Positions 43,379 to 51,457 of a DNA stretch of 64,000 bases are shown here, piece after piece. The position numbers were made by a program, and so were the translations under genes. The stretch covers positions 1-64,000 of the forward strand of contig NZ_JADKRZ010000004.1 in NCBI RefSeq assembly GCF_015350905.1, written 5' to 3'. Source of the stretch: Curtobacterium sp. VKM Ac-2865. GTDB taxonomy: Bacteria > Actinomycetota > Actinomycetes > Actinomycetales > Microbacteriaceae. Position 1 is the first letter of the stretch. The number at the start of each line of letters is the position of its first letter. The notes beneath the pieces were generated by a model. The model saw only the letters and a list, made by a program, of their open reading frames with translations. It did not search any database and was not told the DNA's origin.

Positions 43379-44104
43379 TCACGCCGGCGGCGTCGTGCCC
43401 GCGCCCTCGGTGTCGTCTGCGCCCGAGGGACCTGTACCAGCCTGGTCGAGGTTCTCGTGCGGATCACCCATGTCCCCGGTCGCTCTGCCGGTGGGGGACA
43501 GTCCGAAGTGCTTGCGGACGGCGTTCGCCTCGGTGGCGGACAAGGTGTTTCCGGCGCCTGGGGAGGGTGCGCCCTTGATCGCGCTCTTCGCGTACCCGAC
43601 GTGCAGGTCCCTGCCGTCGAACGTGGCGTCCTCGACCGGGACGAGCGCGGTGCGACCCCCGATGAGTCCTGTCGCGACGCTGACGAACGCAGCGCTGCCG
43701 TCCTCGTCGGAGGGGAACACCTGCCTGACCTTGCCGACCGATGCGCCGTCCCGATCTCGGACGGTCGCGTTCTCGACCTCGTGGATCCTGCTCTTGGTGA
43801 TCATGGGCGTAGTGAACGCCCGATGCCTGGTGCTTCGCGGCAGAGACGTCCGGGCCGCCGCCGAAGGTGTGAACACCGAAACTCTGGGTTCGGGTCGACA
43901 CGGTGGGCGGCACTGAATGCCCGGCTCATCGCTGCCCACGGACCGCCCGTTGACGAACTTGGCACCGAGGCCGGCCCCGATCACGACGACCGGGGTGCCG
44001 ACGACGAAGGCGGCGGACGATGCCCCGGGGAAGCCGTGAGCGATCGCGAGCAGTGCTGCGAGTGCAGCGATGACGATCAGGATGTACAGCAGCCATGCAC
44101 GCAT
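43379..44104 (-). CDS. two-TM segment fused to a PRC-barrel domain
   Basis: A 241-residue open frame. It starts at ATG 44104 with a strong GGAAGGAG ribosome site and begins with two transmembrane helices (residues about 4-24 and 30-50). A stretch of about 50 residues without protein character follows. Residues 101-241 are then a complete PRC-barrel protein (MITKSRIHEVENATVRDRDG, ending in an acidic Gly-rich tail). Related stand-alone PRC proteins start at the equivalent of Met101 (43804). The parts may be two genes joined by a lost stop codon, or a genuine membrane-anchored PRC protein. The PRC gene alone would be 43379-43804. Confidence 0.65.
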   Translation of the reverse strand: MRAWLLYILIVIAALAALLAIAHGFPGASSAAFVVGTPVVVIGAGLGAKFVNGRSVGSDEPGIQCRPPCRPEPRVSVFTPSAAARTSLPRSTRHRAFTTPMITKSRIHEVENATVRDRDGASVGKVRQVFPSDEDGSAAFVSVATGLIGGRTALVPVEDATFDGRDLHVGYAKSAIKGAPSPGAGNTLSATEANAVRKHFGLSPTGRATGDMGDPHENLDQAGTGPSGADDTEGAGTTPPA

Positions 44105-44274
44105 GGTGAATCTCCTTCCGTGTATCGGATCAGAAGGGTGTGGACGAGCGGCTGCTCGGTGAATTCCACCTTGCACCGAGTACGCAGAACGCGCAACGTG
44201 GAATACCAGTTGTTCAAGGCCCGCCCCGCCAGAGGGGTTCCGTCAGAACCCTTCAACTCGCCACCGTCCGCTCG

Positions 44275-44280
44275 TACGGT
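44275..44280 (+). promoter_or_regulatory. -10 hexamer TACGGT, XRE/MmyB regulator gene
   Basis: TACGGT ends 7 bases before the GTG at 44288, the leaderless spacing. Confidence 0.55.
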
Positions 44281-44287
44281 TCCAGGT

Positions 44288-45172
44288 GTGGATCACCGAG
44301 CAGAGGTACGCGACTACCTGACGTCGCGCCGAGGGCGCCTCACCCCGGTGCAGGCCGGGATCGAGCCGAGCGGAGGCCGTCGCCGTGTCGCGGGGCTGCG
44401 CCGCGACGAGGTCGCCCGACTGGCGGGCGTGAGCATCGACTACTACACCCGCCTCGAGCGGGGGAACCTCTCCGGTGTGTCCGATTCCGTCCTCGACGCG
44501 ATCGCCCGGGCGCTGCAGCTGGATCGCGCCGAACACGATCACCTCCACGACCTCGCGCGCACGGCGAACGAGGCGGGAGTCCGCTCGCGACCTCGCTCGC
44601 TGGTCGTGGAGTCGGTCCGGCCTGAGGTGCAGTACCTGCTCGATGCGATCACGGGCGCCCCTGCGTTCGTCACGAACACGCGGATGGACATGGTGGCCGC
44701 GAACACGCTCGGCTTCGCGCTCTACTCCGAGATGTACCGGGGCGCCGCTCGCCCGGCGAACCACTCGCGCTTCATCTTCCTGGACTCGCGCGCGCACGCC
44801 TTCTACCCCGACTGGGAGCGGGCAGCGAACGTGAACGTCGAGATCCTCCGGCGCGACGCGGGCCGCAACCCGCACGACACGAAGCTCGCGGCGCTCATCG
44901 GCGAGCTGTCGATGCGCAGCGACGACTTCCGCACCCGGTGGGCCGCGCACAACGTGCGACGCCACTACACCGGTCTGAAGCAGTTCCAGCACCCCGTGGT
45001 CGGCCTGCTCGAGCTCACCTTCCAGGTCAGCGAGCTGCAGGACGACCCCGGCCACTCGATGACCGTGTACCCGGCCGTCCCCGGCAGCGCCTCCGACGAG
45101 AAGATCCGGATGCTCGCCACCTGGGCCGCCACGGAGGACATCGCACGCCTCCCCGCCAGCACGGCGAACTGA
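44288..45172 (+). CDS. XRE-type regulator with MmyB-like ligand domain
   Basis: A 294-residue helix-turn-helix regulator. The HTH_31-type domain spans residues about 5-85 (RVAGLRRDEVARLAGVSIDYYTRLERGN is the recognition helix region). The MmyB-like/PAS-type ligand-binding domain covers about 105-280 (ITGAPAFVTNTRMDMVAANTLG). Such MltR-type regulators usually control an adjacent transporter or dehydrogenase. The MFS gene downstream, 56 bases away on the same strand, is the likely target. Confidence 0.9.
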   Translation: MDHRAEVRDYLTSRRGRLTPVQAGIEPSGGRRRVAGLRRDEVARLAGVSIDYYTRLERGNLSGVSDSVLDAIARALQLDRAEHDHLHDLARTANEAGVRSRPRSLVVESVRPEVQYLLDAITGAPAFVTNTRMDMVAANTLGFALYSEMYRGAARPANHSRFIFLDSRAHAFYPDWERAANVNVEILRRDAGRNPHDTKLAALIGELSMRSDDFRTRWAAHNVRRHYTGLKQFQHPVVGLLELTFQVSELQDDPGHSMTVYPAVPGSASDEKIRMLATWAATEDIARLPASTAN

Positions 45173-45228
45173 CCCCGCGCGCCGCCGCCGCAGCCCGCGC
45201 GACACCGCCCCGAGCCTCCGTAGGACCC

Positions 45229-46443
45229 ATGCCATCCACTGTACCCGTGCGCCTCCCCGACCAGAGCGCTCCTGACGAACCCCGCGCCATGCCCTGGCTC
45301 GCCCTCGCGCTCCTCGCCACGATGGGGTTCGTCCTCGTGGCCGCCGAGACGATGCCCGCCGGCCTCCTGCCGGTCATCGCCGAGGGCATGGGGATCAGTG
45401 AGGGGACCGTCGGACAGTTCATCAGCGTCTGGGCGCTCGGCACGGTGATCGTGACGATCCCCGCGATCAGCCTGACCCGCGGTTTCCGCCGCAAGCCGCT
45501 GATCCTCGTGACGATCGCGTGCCTCATCGCCGCGAACACCGTCACGGCCCTCTCCAGCGACGTCGTCGTGTCGCTCGTGTCCCGGTTCTTCGCCGGTGCG
45601 TTCACCGGGGTCATCTGGGGGATGCTCGCCGCCTACGGTCGTCGGATCAGCCCGCGCGACCGCTCCGGGCTGGCGCTGTCGATCGTCTCGGTCGGCGCTC
45701 CGGTCGGCTTCGCCCTCGGCACGCCACTGGGTGCCTGGCTCGGGACGACGTTCGACTGGCGCTGGTCCTTCGGCGGGCTGAGCCTGATCGCGCTGGTCAC
45801 GTTCGTGCTGATCGCCCTGTTCGTGCCGGACGCGCCCGGTCAGCCGAGGACCGCGGTGGGGAGCCTGCCGTTGGCGCGCGTCTTCGCGATGCCCGGCGTC
45901 GCGATCGTGTGTCTGGTGATCTTCGTCTGGATGCTCGCGCACAACACGATCTACACCTACATCGCACCGTTCCTGCGCGACGGTGGCTCGGGCCTCAGTC
46001 CGGACCTCGTGCTCCTGGTCTACGGCGTCTCCTCCATCATCGGCGTCGCGATCACCGCGGCCTGCATCGACCGCTGGCCGAGAGCGCTGCTGCACCTGAG
46101 CATCGCGGTGTTCGTCGTCGCGGGGCTGATCCTGCTCGTGGGTCGCGGAGCGCCAGCTCTCGTCCTGGTGGCGAGCGTGCTGTGGGGCATCACCTTCGGT
46201 GGGGCCTCCGCCCAGCTCCAGTCAGCGCTCAGTCGCTCCGGTCGCGAGAACTCGGACGTCGCGAACTCGTTCCTCCCCGTGGCGTTCAACCTCGCGATCT
46301 TCGCCGCTGGCGTGATCGGAGCGGTGCTGCTCGAGCGCTTCGACGCCCTGGTGCTCGCGGTGCTGATGGCGGGACTGGGCGTGATCGCCCTGCTCATCAC
46401 CCTCCGTGGCCGCCGGTCGGCGTTCGCGGCCGACCGGAACTGA
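45229..46443 (+). CDS. MFS transporter (AraJ/Cmx-type efflux)
   Basis: A 404-residue drug/arabinose-efflux-type major facilitator (DHA1). The start of helix 1 is FVLVAAETMPAGLLPVIAEGMGISEG, typical of the Cmx/AraJ group, and RFFAGAFTGVIWGMLAAYGRR is the helix 4-5 motif. About 12 helices. It is probably co-regulated with the preceding XRE gene. Followed by a family palindrome. Confidence 0.9.
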   Translation: MPSTVPVRLPDQSAPDEPRAMPWLALALLATMGFVLVAAETMPAGLLPVIAEGMGISEGTVGQFISVWALGTVIVTIPAISLTRGFRRKPLILVTIACLIAANTVTALSSDVVVSLVSRFFAGAFTGVIWGMLAAYGRRISPRDRSGLALSIVSVGAPVGFALGTPLGAWLGTTFDWRWSFGGLSLIALVTFVLIALFVPDAPGQPRTAVGSLPLARVFAMPGVAIVCLVIFVWMLAHNTIYTYIAPFLRDGGSGLSPDLVLLVYGVSSIIGVAITAACIDRWPRALLHLSIAVFVVAGLILLVGRGAPALVLVASVLWGITFGGASAQLQSALSRSGRENSDVANSFLPVAFNLAIFAAGVIGAVLLERFDALVLAVLMAGLGVIALLITLRGRRSAFAADRN

Positions 46444-46456
46444 GCAGATTCGCGAC

Positions 46457-46490
46457 TGGAGGCTCGGTGCCAGCTGGCACCGAGCCTCCA
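46457..46490 (+). terminator. palindrome-family hairpin after MFS gene
   Basis: TGGAGGCTCGGTGCCAG and its exact complement form a 34-nt perfect palindrome 13 bases after the stop codon. Confidence 0.75.
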
Positions 46491-46553
46491 ACCGGTGCTC
46501 GTCATCGCCTCGGGTGTCCGACGGAGCCGCCAGCGGTCCTGGCCGGACCACGT

Positions 46554-46602
46554 GACGGACTGGAGGCCGTGCTCACCTGGTGAGCACGGCCTCCAGTCCG
46601 TC
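46554..46602. terminator. 23-bp perfect hairpin
   Basis: 46554-46576 pairs without mismatch to 46580-46602 over a CTG loop. The outer arms GACGGACTGGAGGC match the palindrome family while the centre (CGTGCTCAC) differs. It lies between convergent genes. Confidence 0.8.
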
Positions 46603-46679
46603 GATGGCACGGCCGTCACCGTCACGCCCGTCGGCGGTGCCACCACGACCGCCGGACTCGGCGGATGACGGTGTCGTCG

Positions 46680-46922
46680 TCAGTGGCAGGAGGAACCGGT
46701 GTCGGCGATGTCGTTGACGGCGTGCTGCATCCCGCACACGAGGTGCTCGTACACGGCGGCGACCGGCGTGAGGACGGTGCGGGCGATCTGTGACGGCAGC
46801 CCGGACGTGATCGCCAGGCCGAGCAGGACGACGATCGCAGGTGCGACGAGCCAGGAGCGGTACGCATCCCTCGAGGCGGCCGGAGCGACTGCACCTGCCG
46901 ACGGTTCGGGATCTCGTTCCAT
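46680..46922 (-). CDS. small single-pass membrane protein
   Basis: An 80-residue protein with a hydrophilic N-terminus, one clear transmembrane segment (about 25-45, WLVAPAIVVLLGLAITSGLP) and a C-terminal part with two Cys near the end. No family is recognised and the ribosome site is weak. It lies just downstream of the monooxygenase gene on the same strand and may be co-transcribed. Confidence 0.5.
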   Translation of the reverse strand: MERDPEPSAGAVAPAASRDAYRSWLVAPAIVVLLGLAITSGLPSQIARTVLTPVAAVYEHLVCGMQHAVNDIADTGSSCH

Positions 46923-46988
46923 GGGTCCACACGACCATCCGCGTGGGGGTCACCGCACCAGTGCGGTTACGCACACCGGAGGGTGGAC

Positions 46989-48548
46989 TCAGGCGGGGAC
47001 GACCTCCGCCTCGACGGTCCGGATGTGCGCGAGGACGGCGGCGGCTGCGGAGACGGGCCGGCGGGCGGCGATGTAGCCGTCCGGGCGGATGAGCACGACA
47101 GCGTCGTGGGCCGGCGCGTACCGGGTTGCAGCCTGGCCTCGGGAGTCCTCGATCGCTCCGGCGCCGATCCGATGGACGTGGACGTCTGCAGGCGAGGCTT
47201 CGAGCGGTCGCATGTCCTCGGGGTGGTCCGAGAACACGAAGATCGTCCAGTGGGGGCCTCGGAGGAGGTCGAAGGTCGATCCGGCGAAGCCGAGGCCCCG
47301 GAGACCCGTCGCGTACGGTGCGCGGACGGCGGGCTGGTCGTCGAGGGACAGGGTGTTCGGGGCGTAGCGCAGGGACAGTCCGGTCGTGTCGTCACCGCCC
47401 ATGCTGTCGAGTCCGCGGTCGACTCCTTCCGCGCCACCGGTCGCGCCGGCGCGGAACGTGTGCATCTTGTCCGTGCTCATCTCGAGGACGGAGGCGGCGA
47501 TCGGTCGGCGCTCCAGCTCGTACGTGTCGAGGAGGACGGGGTCCGCGCCCTGGACGACTGCGGCGAGCTTCCACCCGAGGTTCCAGCTGTCCTGGATCCC
47601 GGTGTTCATGCCCTGCCCTCCCGCTGGCGAGTGCGCGTGGGCTGCATCGCCGGCCAGGAACACACGCCCGACGCGGTACTGGGCTGCGAGACGGACGTTG
47701 GCGCGGTAGAGCGAGAGCCAGGTCGCTTCCTTCAGGGTCACCCGGTCCTTCCCGAGGTGGTCGTCGAGCAGCTGCTGGTACAGCTCGAGCGACGGCGGTT
47801 CCGCGCCGTCGCCGGCCTCGGTCGTCGACTGCCACTGCCAGAGGTCCGTCGTGGGGAGCGGAGTGAGGCCGATCATGCCGTCGCTGGTCGGCAGGATGTA
47901 CTGCCGCCCGTGGTCGAGTCCTTCGAGACGGACGTCGCCGAGGTACCAGCGGTCGTGCATCGTGAACCCGTCGAACGCCACGCCGAGCGCGTGACGGACC
48001 GTGCTCCTGCCTCCGTCGGCGCCGACGACCCATCGGGCGCGGATCGTCTCCGGGCCGTTCGGTCCGTCGACCAGCACGTCGACGAAGTCGGCCTGCTGGT
48101 CGATGTCGGTGGCGGCGGTGCCGAACTCGACGTGGACACCATCGAGTGCCAGACGGTCCCGGAGCGGGCCCTCGACGTCGAACTCGCTGATCCAGAGCGT
48201 CTCCGGGTACGCGGTCGTGGTCGGGTCGGACACCGGAACGGTGATGGGTTCTCGGTCGATCACCGTGCCGTCGTCGGTGATCATGCGGACCGGCAGCTTC
48301 GTGACGCCACGCGTCAGGACCTCGTCCGCGACGCCGAGGTCGTCGAACACCTCGAGACTCCGTGGTTGCAGGCCCTTCCCGCGCGAGGCGACGCTCGGGA
48401 CGTCGAACCGCTCGATGACGCGGACACGGGTTCCGCGTCGGGCGAGGTCGCAGGCGAGCGTGAGCCCCGTGGGGCCGGCACCGATGACCACGACGTCCGT
48501 CATGGTGGTCGGGCTCGGGCTCGGGGTGATGGGGGTGGTACGAGGCAT
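46989..48548 (-). CDS. FAD-dependent aromatic monooxygenase
   Basis: A 519-residue class A flavoprotein hydroxylase of the PheA/MhpA-type (FAD_binding_3). VVVIGAGPTGLTLACDLARRG is the GxGxxG FAD site, VVGADGGRSTVRHALG is the DG motif and VFLAGDAAHAHSPAGGQGMN is the GD motif. The C-terminal 130 residues are the thioredoxin-like extension of this group. It probably hydroxylates an aromatic compound using NAD(P)H and O2. The gene is divergent from a TetR regulator with a 31-bp palindrome between them. GGAAGG precedes the ATG. Confidence 0.92.
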   Translation of the reverse strand: MPRTTPITPSPSPTTMTDVVVIGAGPTGLTLACDLARRGTRVRVIERFDVPSVASRGKGLQPRSLEVFDDLGVADEVLTRGVTKLPVRMITDDGTVIDREPITVPVSDPTTTAYPETLWISEFDVEGPLRDRLALDGVHVEFGTAATDIDQQADFVDVLVDGPNGPETIRARWVVGADGGRSTVRHALGVAFDGFTMHDRWYLGDVRLEGLDHGRQYILPTSDGMIGLTPLPTTDLWQWQSTTEAGDGAEPPSLELYQQLLDDHLGKDRVTLKEATWLSLYRANVRLAAQYRVGRVFLAGDAAHAHSPAGGQGMNTGIQDSWNLGWKLAAVVQGADPVLLDTYELERRPIAASVLEMSTDKMHTFRAGATGGAEGVDRGLDSMGGDDTTGLSLRYAPNTLSLDDQPAVRAPYATGLRGLGFAGSTFDLLRGPHWTIFVFSDHPEDMRPLEASPADVHVHRIGAGAIEDSRGQAATRYAPAHDAVVLIRPDGYIAARRPVSAAAAVLAHIRTVEAEVVPA

Positions 48549-48587
48549 GACGCTGCCTTCCGATTCGGAGCACGGGGTTGGGCCGGA

Positions 48588-48618
48588 GTTTTCACACTAC
48601 ACCGTGTAGTTGCAAAAC
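48588..48618. promoter_or_regulatory. TetR operator, 31-bp near-perfect palindrome
   Basis: The core ACTACAC-C-GTGTAGT (48596-48610) is perfect. The symmetry extends outward to GTTTT...AAAAC with two mismatched pairs. It lies between the divergent monooxygenase and TetR genes, so TetR probably represses both. Confidence 0.82.
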
Positions 48619-48626
48619 TCGATGGC

Positions 48627-48632
48627 TACAGT
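48627..48632 (+). promoter_or_regulatory. -10 hexamer TACAGT, TetR gene
   Basis: TACAGT ends 6 bases before the ATG at 48639. The operator ends 8 bases upstream of the hexamer, in a repressing position. Confidence 0.58.
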
Positions 48633-48638
48633 CGGGGT

Positions 48639-49259
48639 ATGTCCGTTCCCACCCGTGCTCTCCGCCCGAGCTCCGAGCGGAAGCGGGCGGCGATGCTCGA
48701 CGCTGCCCGGGACCGCTTCCTGGTGGACGGCTACGACCGCACGTCCGTCGATGCCGTCGCCGCGCAGGCGGGCGTCTCCAAGCGGACGGTCTACGACCAC
48801 TTCGCGGACAAGGACGGCCTGTTCGCCAGCGTCGTGGAGCAGGCGGCCGTGGCGTTGATGTCGTCCGTCGAGGAAGCTGTTGAGCAGGAGCTCCGGGTGG
48901 ATCGCGATCTCACCACCGCGCTCCTGGCGTTCACACGACGGATCGCCACCCAGGCGCTGCAGTCGTCTGACTACGCAGTGGTGAAGCTGCTCCTCGAGTC
49001 GGGTCGGTCGGTCCCCGCGTCCGGGACGGATCTGGCACATGGCCCCGAGCAGGTCATCGCGGCCCGGTTCGGCGATCTGGCCGAAGCCGGCGTGATCCGC
49101 GCGGCGAACCCGCGTCGGGCCTCCGAGCACTTCACCGCGCTGACGTTCCTCCTGGCACTGAACGCACCGGAACTCGACGCCGCCGCCGTCGACGCGGTCT
49201 TCGTCGACGGCGTGGACGCCTTCGTCCACGCGTACGGCGCCGAGCGCGCGGCTTCGTGA
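48639..49259 (+). CDS. TetR family transcriptional regulator
   Basis: A 206-residue TetR repressor. The HTH AMLDAARDRFLVDGYDRTSVDAVAAQAGVSKRTVYDHFADKDGLF (residues about 18-62) is canonical, and the C-terminal part is of the TetR_C_7/AefR-like type. It is divergent from the FAD monooxygenase and very likely controls it through the palindrome at 48588-48618. The inducer is probably the monooxygenase substrate. Confidence 0.92.
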   Translation: MSVPTRALRPSSERKRAAMLDAARDRFLVDGYDRTSVDAVAAQAGVSKRTVYDHFADKDGLFASVVEQAAVALMSSVEEAVEQELRVDRDLTTALLAFTRRIATQALQSSDYAVVKLLLESGRSVPASGTDLAHGPEQVIAARFGDLAEAGVIRAANPRRASEHFTALTFLLALNAPELDAAAVDAVFVDGVDAFVHAYGAERAAS

Positions 49260-49283
49260 GCTGAGCGCTGCGGTCCGCTCAGC
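49260..49283. terminator. hairpin between convergent TetR and mesD genes
   Basis: GCTGAGCG (49260-49267) pairs with CGCTCAGC (49276-49283). A second small stem GTCGGG/CCCGAC (49284-49302) overlaps the end of the mesD gene. Confidence 0.6.
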
Positions 49284-49289
49284 GTCGGG

Positions 49290-50339
49290 CTATCGTCCCG
49301 ACGGGACAGCGGCGCCGACGAGCTCCGCCCGGACGATGTCCGCTCCGGCCGACAGCGCGCCGAGCTTGTCGAGCGCGGCACCCCGCGCGAGCGGAGCCAT
49401 GCCGCAGTTGGAACTCGGGATGAGCTTGTCGGCGTCGACGAACTCCAGGGCGCGACGGAGCACCTCCGCGACCTCTTCCGGGGTCTCGACGGTCTCGGTC
49501 GCGACGTCGATGGCGCCGAGCATGACCTTCTTCCCGCGGATGAGCTCGACGAGCTCGAGCGGGACGTGGGAGTGGATGCACTCGAGCGAGACGATGTCGA
49601 TGGACGACTGCTGCAGGAGCGGGAAGGACTGCTCGTACTGGCGCCACTCGGCCCCGAGCGTCTCCTTCCACTTGTTGTTTGCCTCGATGCCGTAGCCGTA
49701 ACAGATGTGCACGGCGGTCTCGGCGCGGAGGCCCTCGGCAGCGCGCTCGAGTGCGGCGACGCCCCAGTCCTGCACCTCGTCGTGGAAGACGGTGAAGGCG
49801 GGCTCGTCGAACTGGATGACGTCGACGCCGGCGGCTTCGAGCTCCCGCGCCTCCTGGTTGAGGATCGTGGCGAACTCCCACGCCAGCTTCTCGCGGCTCT
49901 TGTAGTGCTGGTCGGAGAGGGTGTCGATCATGGTCATCGGGCCGGGGAGCGCCCACTTGATCGGGCGGTCGGTCTGGGCGCGGAGGAACGCGGCGTCGTC
50001 CACGAACACGGGCGCCCGGCGGCTGACGGCGCCGACGACGGTCGGAACGGCAGCGTCGTACCGGTCACGGATCCGGACGGTCTCCTTGCGGTCGAGGTCG
50101 ACGCCGTCGAGGTGCTCGATGAACGTCGTGACGAAGTGCTGGCGGGTCTGCTCGCCGTCGCTGACGATGTCGAGGCCGGCGCGCTCCTGCTCGTGGACCG
50201 CGGCGCGGAGTGCGTCCTGCTTGCCCTCGGTCAGTGCTGCGCCGTCCAACCGCCAGGGGGACCAGAGCTTCTCGGGCTCGGCGAGCCAGGACGGTTTCGG
50301 CAGGCTGCCGACGATCGAGGTGGGCAGGAGGGTGCTCAT
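49290..50339 (-). CDS. mesD: MesD-type core methionine synthase
   Basis: A 349-residue protein homologous only to the C-terminal catalytic half of MetE; the N-terminal folate-binding half is absent. Zinc/homocysteine ligands are visible: His and Cys in HICYG, Glu in SLECIHS and Cys in SSNCGM. It starts LLPTSIVGSLPKPSW as MetE-like cores do. Its partner gene upstream is DUF1852 (MesX). This pairing defines the MesD family (Price et al. 2021), which needs DUF1852 and oxygen but neither methyltetrahydrofolate nor cobalamin. The methyl donor is unknown. Probably in one transcript with mesX, under the divergent LysR regulator. Confidence 0.85.
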   Translation of the reverse strand: MSTLLPTSIVGSLPKPSWLAEPEKLWSPWRLDGAALTEGKQDALRAAVHEQERAGLDIVSDGEQTRQHFVTTFIEHLDGVDLDRKETVRIRDRYDAAVPTVVGAVSRRAPVFVDDAAFLRAQTDRPIKWALPGPMTMIDTLSDQHYKSREKLAWEFATILNQEARELEAAGVDVIQFDEPAFTVFHDEVQDWGVAALERAAEGLRAETAVHICYGYGIEANNKWKETLGAEWRQYEQSFPLLQQSSIDIVSLECIHSHVPLELVELIRGKKVMLGAIDVATETVETPEEVAEVLRRALEFVDADKLIPSSNCGMAPLARGAALDKLGALSAGADIVRAELVGAAVPSGR

Positions 50340-50368
50340 GTGCAGGTGGTTCCTGTCGTTGGGGGAGG

Positions 50369-51385
50369 TCAGTGGGTGAGAGCGGCCTGAGCTGTGGGCG
50401 ACAAGGCCCACTGCTCGAGGAGTGCTCGGTGCGGCCTGACGAGGTGCTCCTCGGTGTACCGGCCCTGGGTGATCGCGAGGCGGCTGCGTTCCTCGCGGTC
50501 GTAGGAGACGGGCGGCACCGAGTAGTCCGTGTGCGCCAGGCTCGGGCGGTAGGTGCTCGGCGCGGCCGTGTCGGCGTTGTAGATCTCCGGTCGGTAGATC
50601 TTCTGGAACGTCTCCATGGTGCTGATCGTGCCGATGAGCTGCAGGTCCGAGTAGTCGTTCGCCACGTCGCCGCGGGAGTAGAACGCGAGCGGGGCCTTCC
50701 CGCCGGCGGGCATGAAGTAGCGCACCTGCATCCCCATCCGACCGAAGTAGTCGTCGGTGAGGGAGGAGTGCTCGTGCTCGTACTCGGCGCCGAGGGCCGG
50801 GTGCACGTACTCGGTCTGCCGGTAGGTCTGGCTCGTCGAGACGCTGATGCACACGACGGGCTCGGCGCTGAAGTCCGAGTGGAACGCCGAGGACTCCAGG
50901 AAGCGCTGGAAGAGCTGCCCGTGGAGCTCGCCGAAGTCGGACGGGACCGAGGACACCGACGGCAGCAGGACGGCGAAGTCGTAGTCGCGCAGGTACGACG
51001 AGAAGTTGTTGCCCAGGATCCCCTGGTGGCGCTCGCCGGTGTGCTGGTCGAGGACCGCGACGTCGAGCATCTCGAGCAGGGGGAACTCGCCGGAAGCACC
51101 GCCGTCGACGAAGTGCGCCGTGACCGAGACGATGTCGAGCTCGACGCGGTACCGATCCCCGGCCGAGCCGGCTGAGCTGGCCGAGCCGGCCAGGCCGGCC
51201 GCGCCCGCCGCCGCCAGCTCGTTGCAGCGCCGATCGATCATGCCGATGGCGTTGCGGAGGTTCTGCTGGCGGTGCTCGCCGCGCGCCAGGTTGGCGAAGT
51301 TCGTGGTCAACCGGGAGCTGTCCGCGGGGGAGTAGTCCTCGTCGAACCGCGTCCGCGTGGTGCTGAAGGTCAGGTCATTCGCCAT
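50369..51385 (-). CDS. mesX: MesX, DUF1852 partner of MesD
   Basis: A 338-residue DUF1852 protein. It begins with FSTTRTRFDEDYSPADSSRLTTNFANLARG and contains the conserved regions around FPLLEMLDVAVLDQHTGERHQGILGNNFSSY and EYVHPALGAEYEHEH. The family is a putative oxygenase required by MesD methionine synthase. An Ala/Gly/Ser-rich insertion near residues 60-78 comes from a GGCCGAGCC-type repeat and seems specific to this lineage. It is the first gene of the pair, 29 bases before mesD, divergent from LysR. Confidence 0.85.
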   Translation of the reverse strand: MANDLTFSTTRTRFDEDYSPADSSRLTTNFANLARGEHRQQNLRNAIGMIDRRCNELAAAGAAGLAGSASSAGSAGDRYRVELDIVSVTAHFVDGGASGEFPLLEMLDVAVLDQHTGERHQGILGNNFSSYLRDYDFAVLLPSVSSVPSDFGELHGQLFQRFLESSAFHSDFSAEPVVCISVSTSQTYRQTEYVHPALGAEYEHEHSSLTDDYFGRMGMQVRYFMPAGGKAPLAFYSRGDVANDYSDLQLIGTISTMETFQKIYRPEIYNADTAAPSTYRPSLAHTDYSVPPVSYDREERSRLAITQGRYTEEHLVRPHRALLEQWALSPTAQAALTH

Positions 51386-51421
51386 CCCCCGAGCATGACG
51401 GCAGACGTGGGTCATCAGGTA

Positions 51422-51446
51422 ATACCGAGACGCTATGCGGCGGTAT
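51422..51446. promoter_or_regulatory. LysR binding-site candidate
   Basis: Inverted repeat ATACCG-N13-CGGTAT, of the T-N11-A type that LysR regulators bind. It lies in the 72-base gap between mesX and the LysR gene and touches the LysR -10 hexamer. Confidence 0.6.
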
Positions 51447-51451
51447 AGCCT
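51446..51451 (+). promoter_or_regulatory. -10 hexamer TAGCCT, LysR gene
   Basis: TAGCCT ends 6 bases before the ATG at 51458 and overlaps the right end of the LysR-type inverted repeat, consistent with autorepression. Confidence 0.58.
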
Positions 51452-51457
51452 GCGCCT

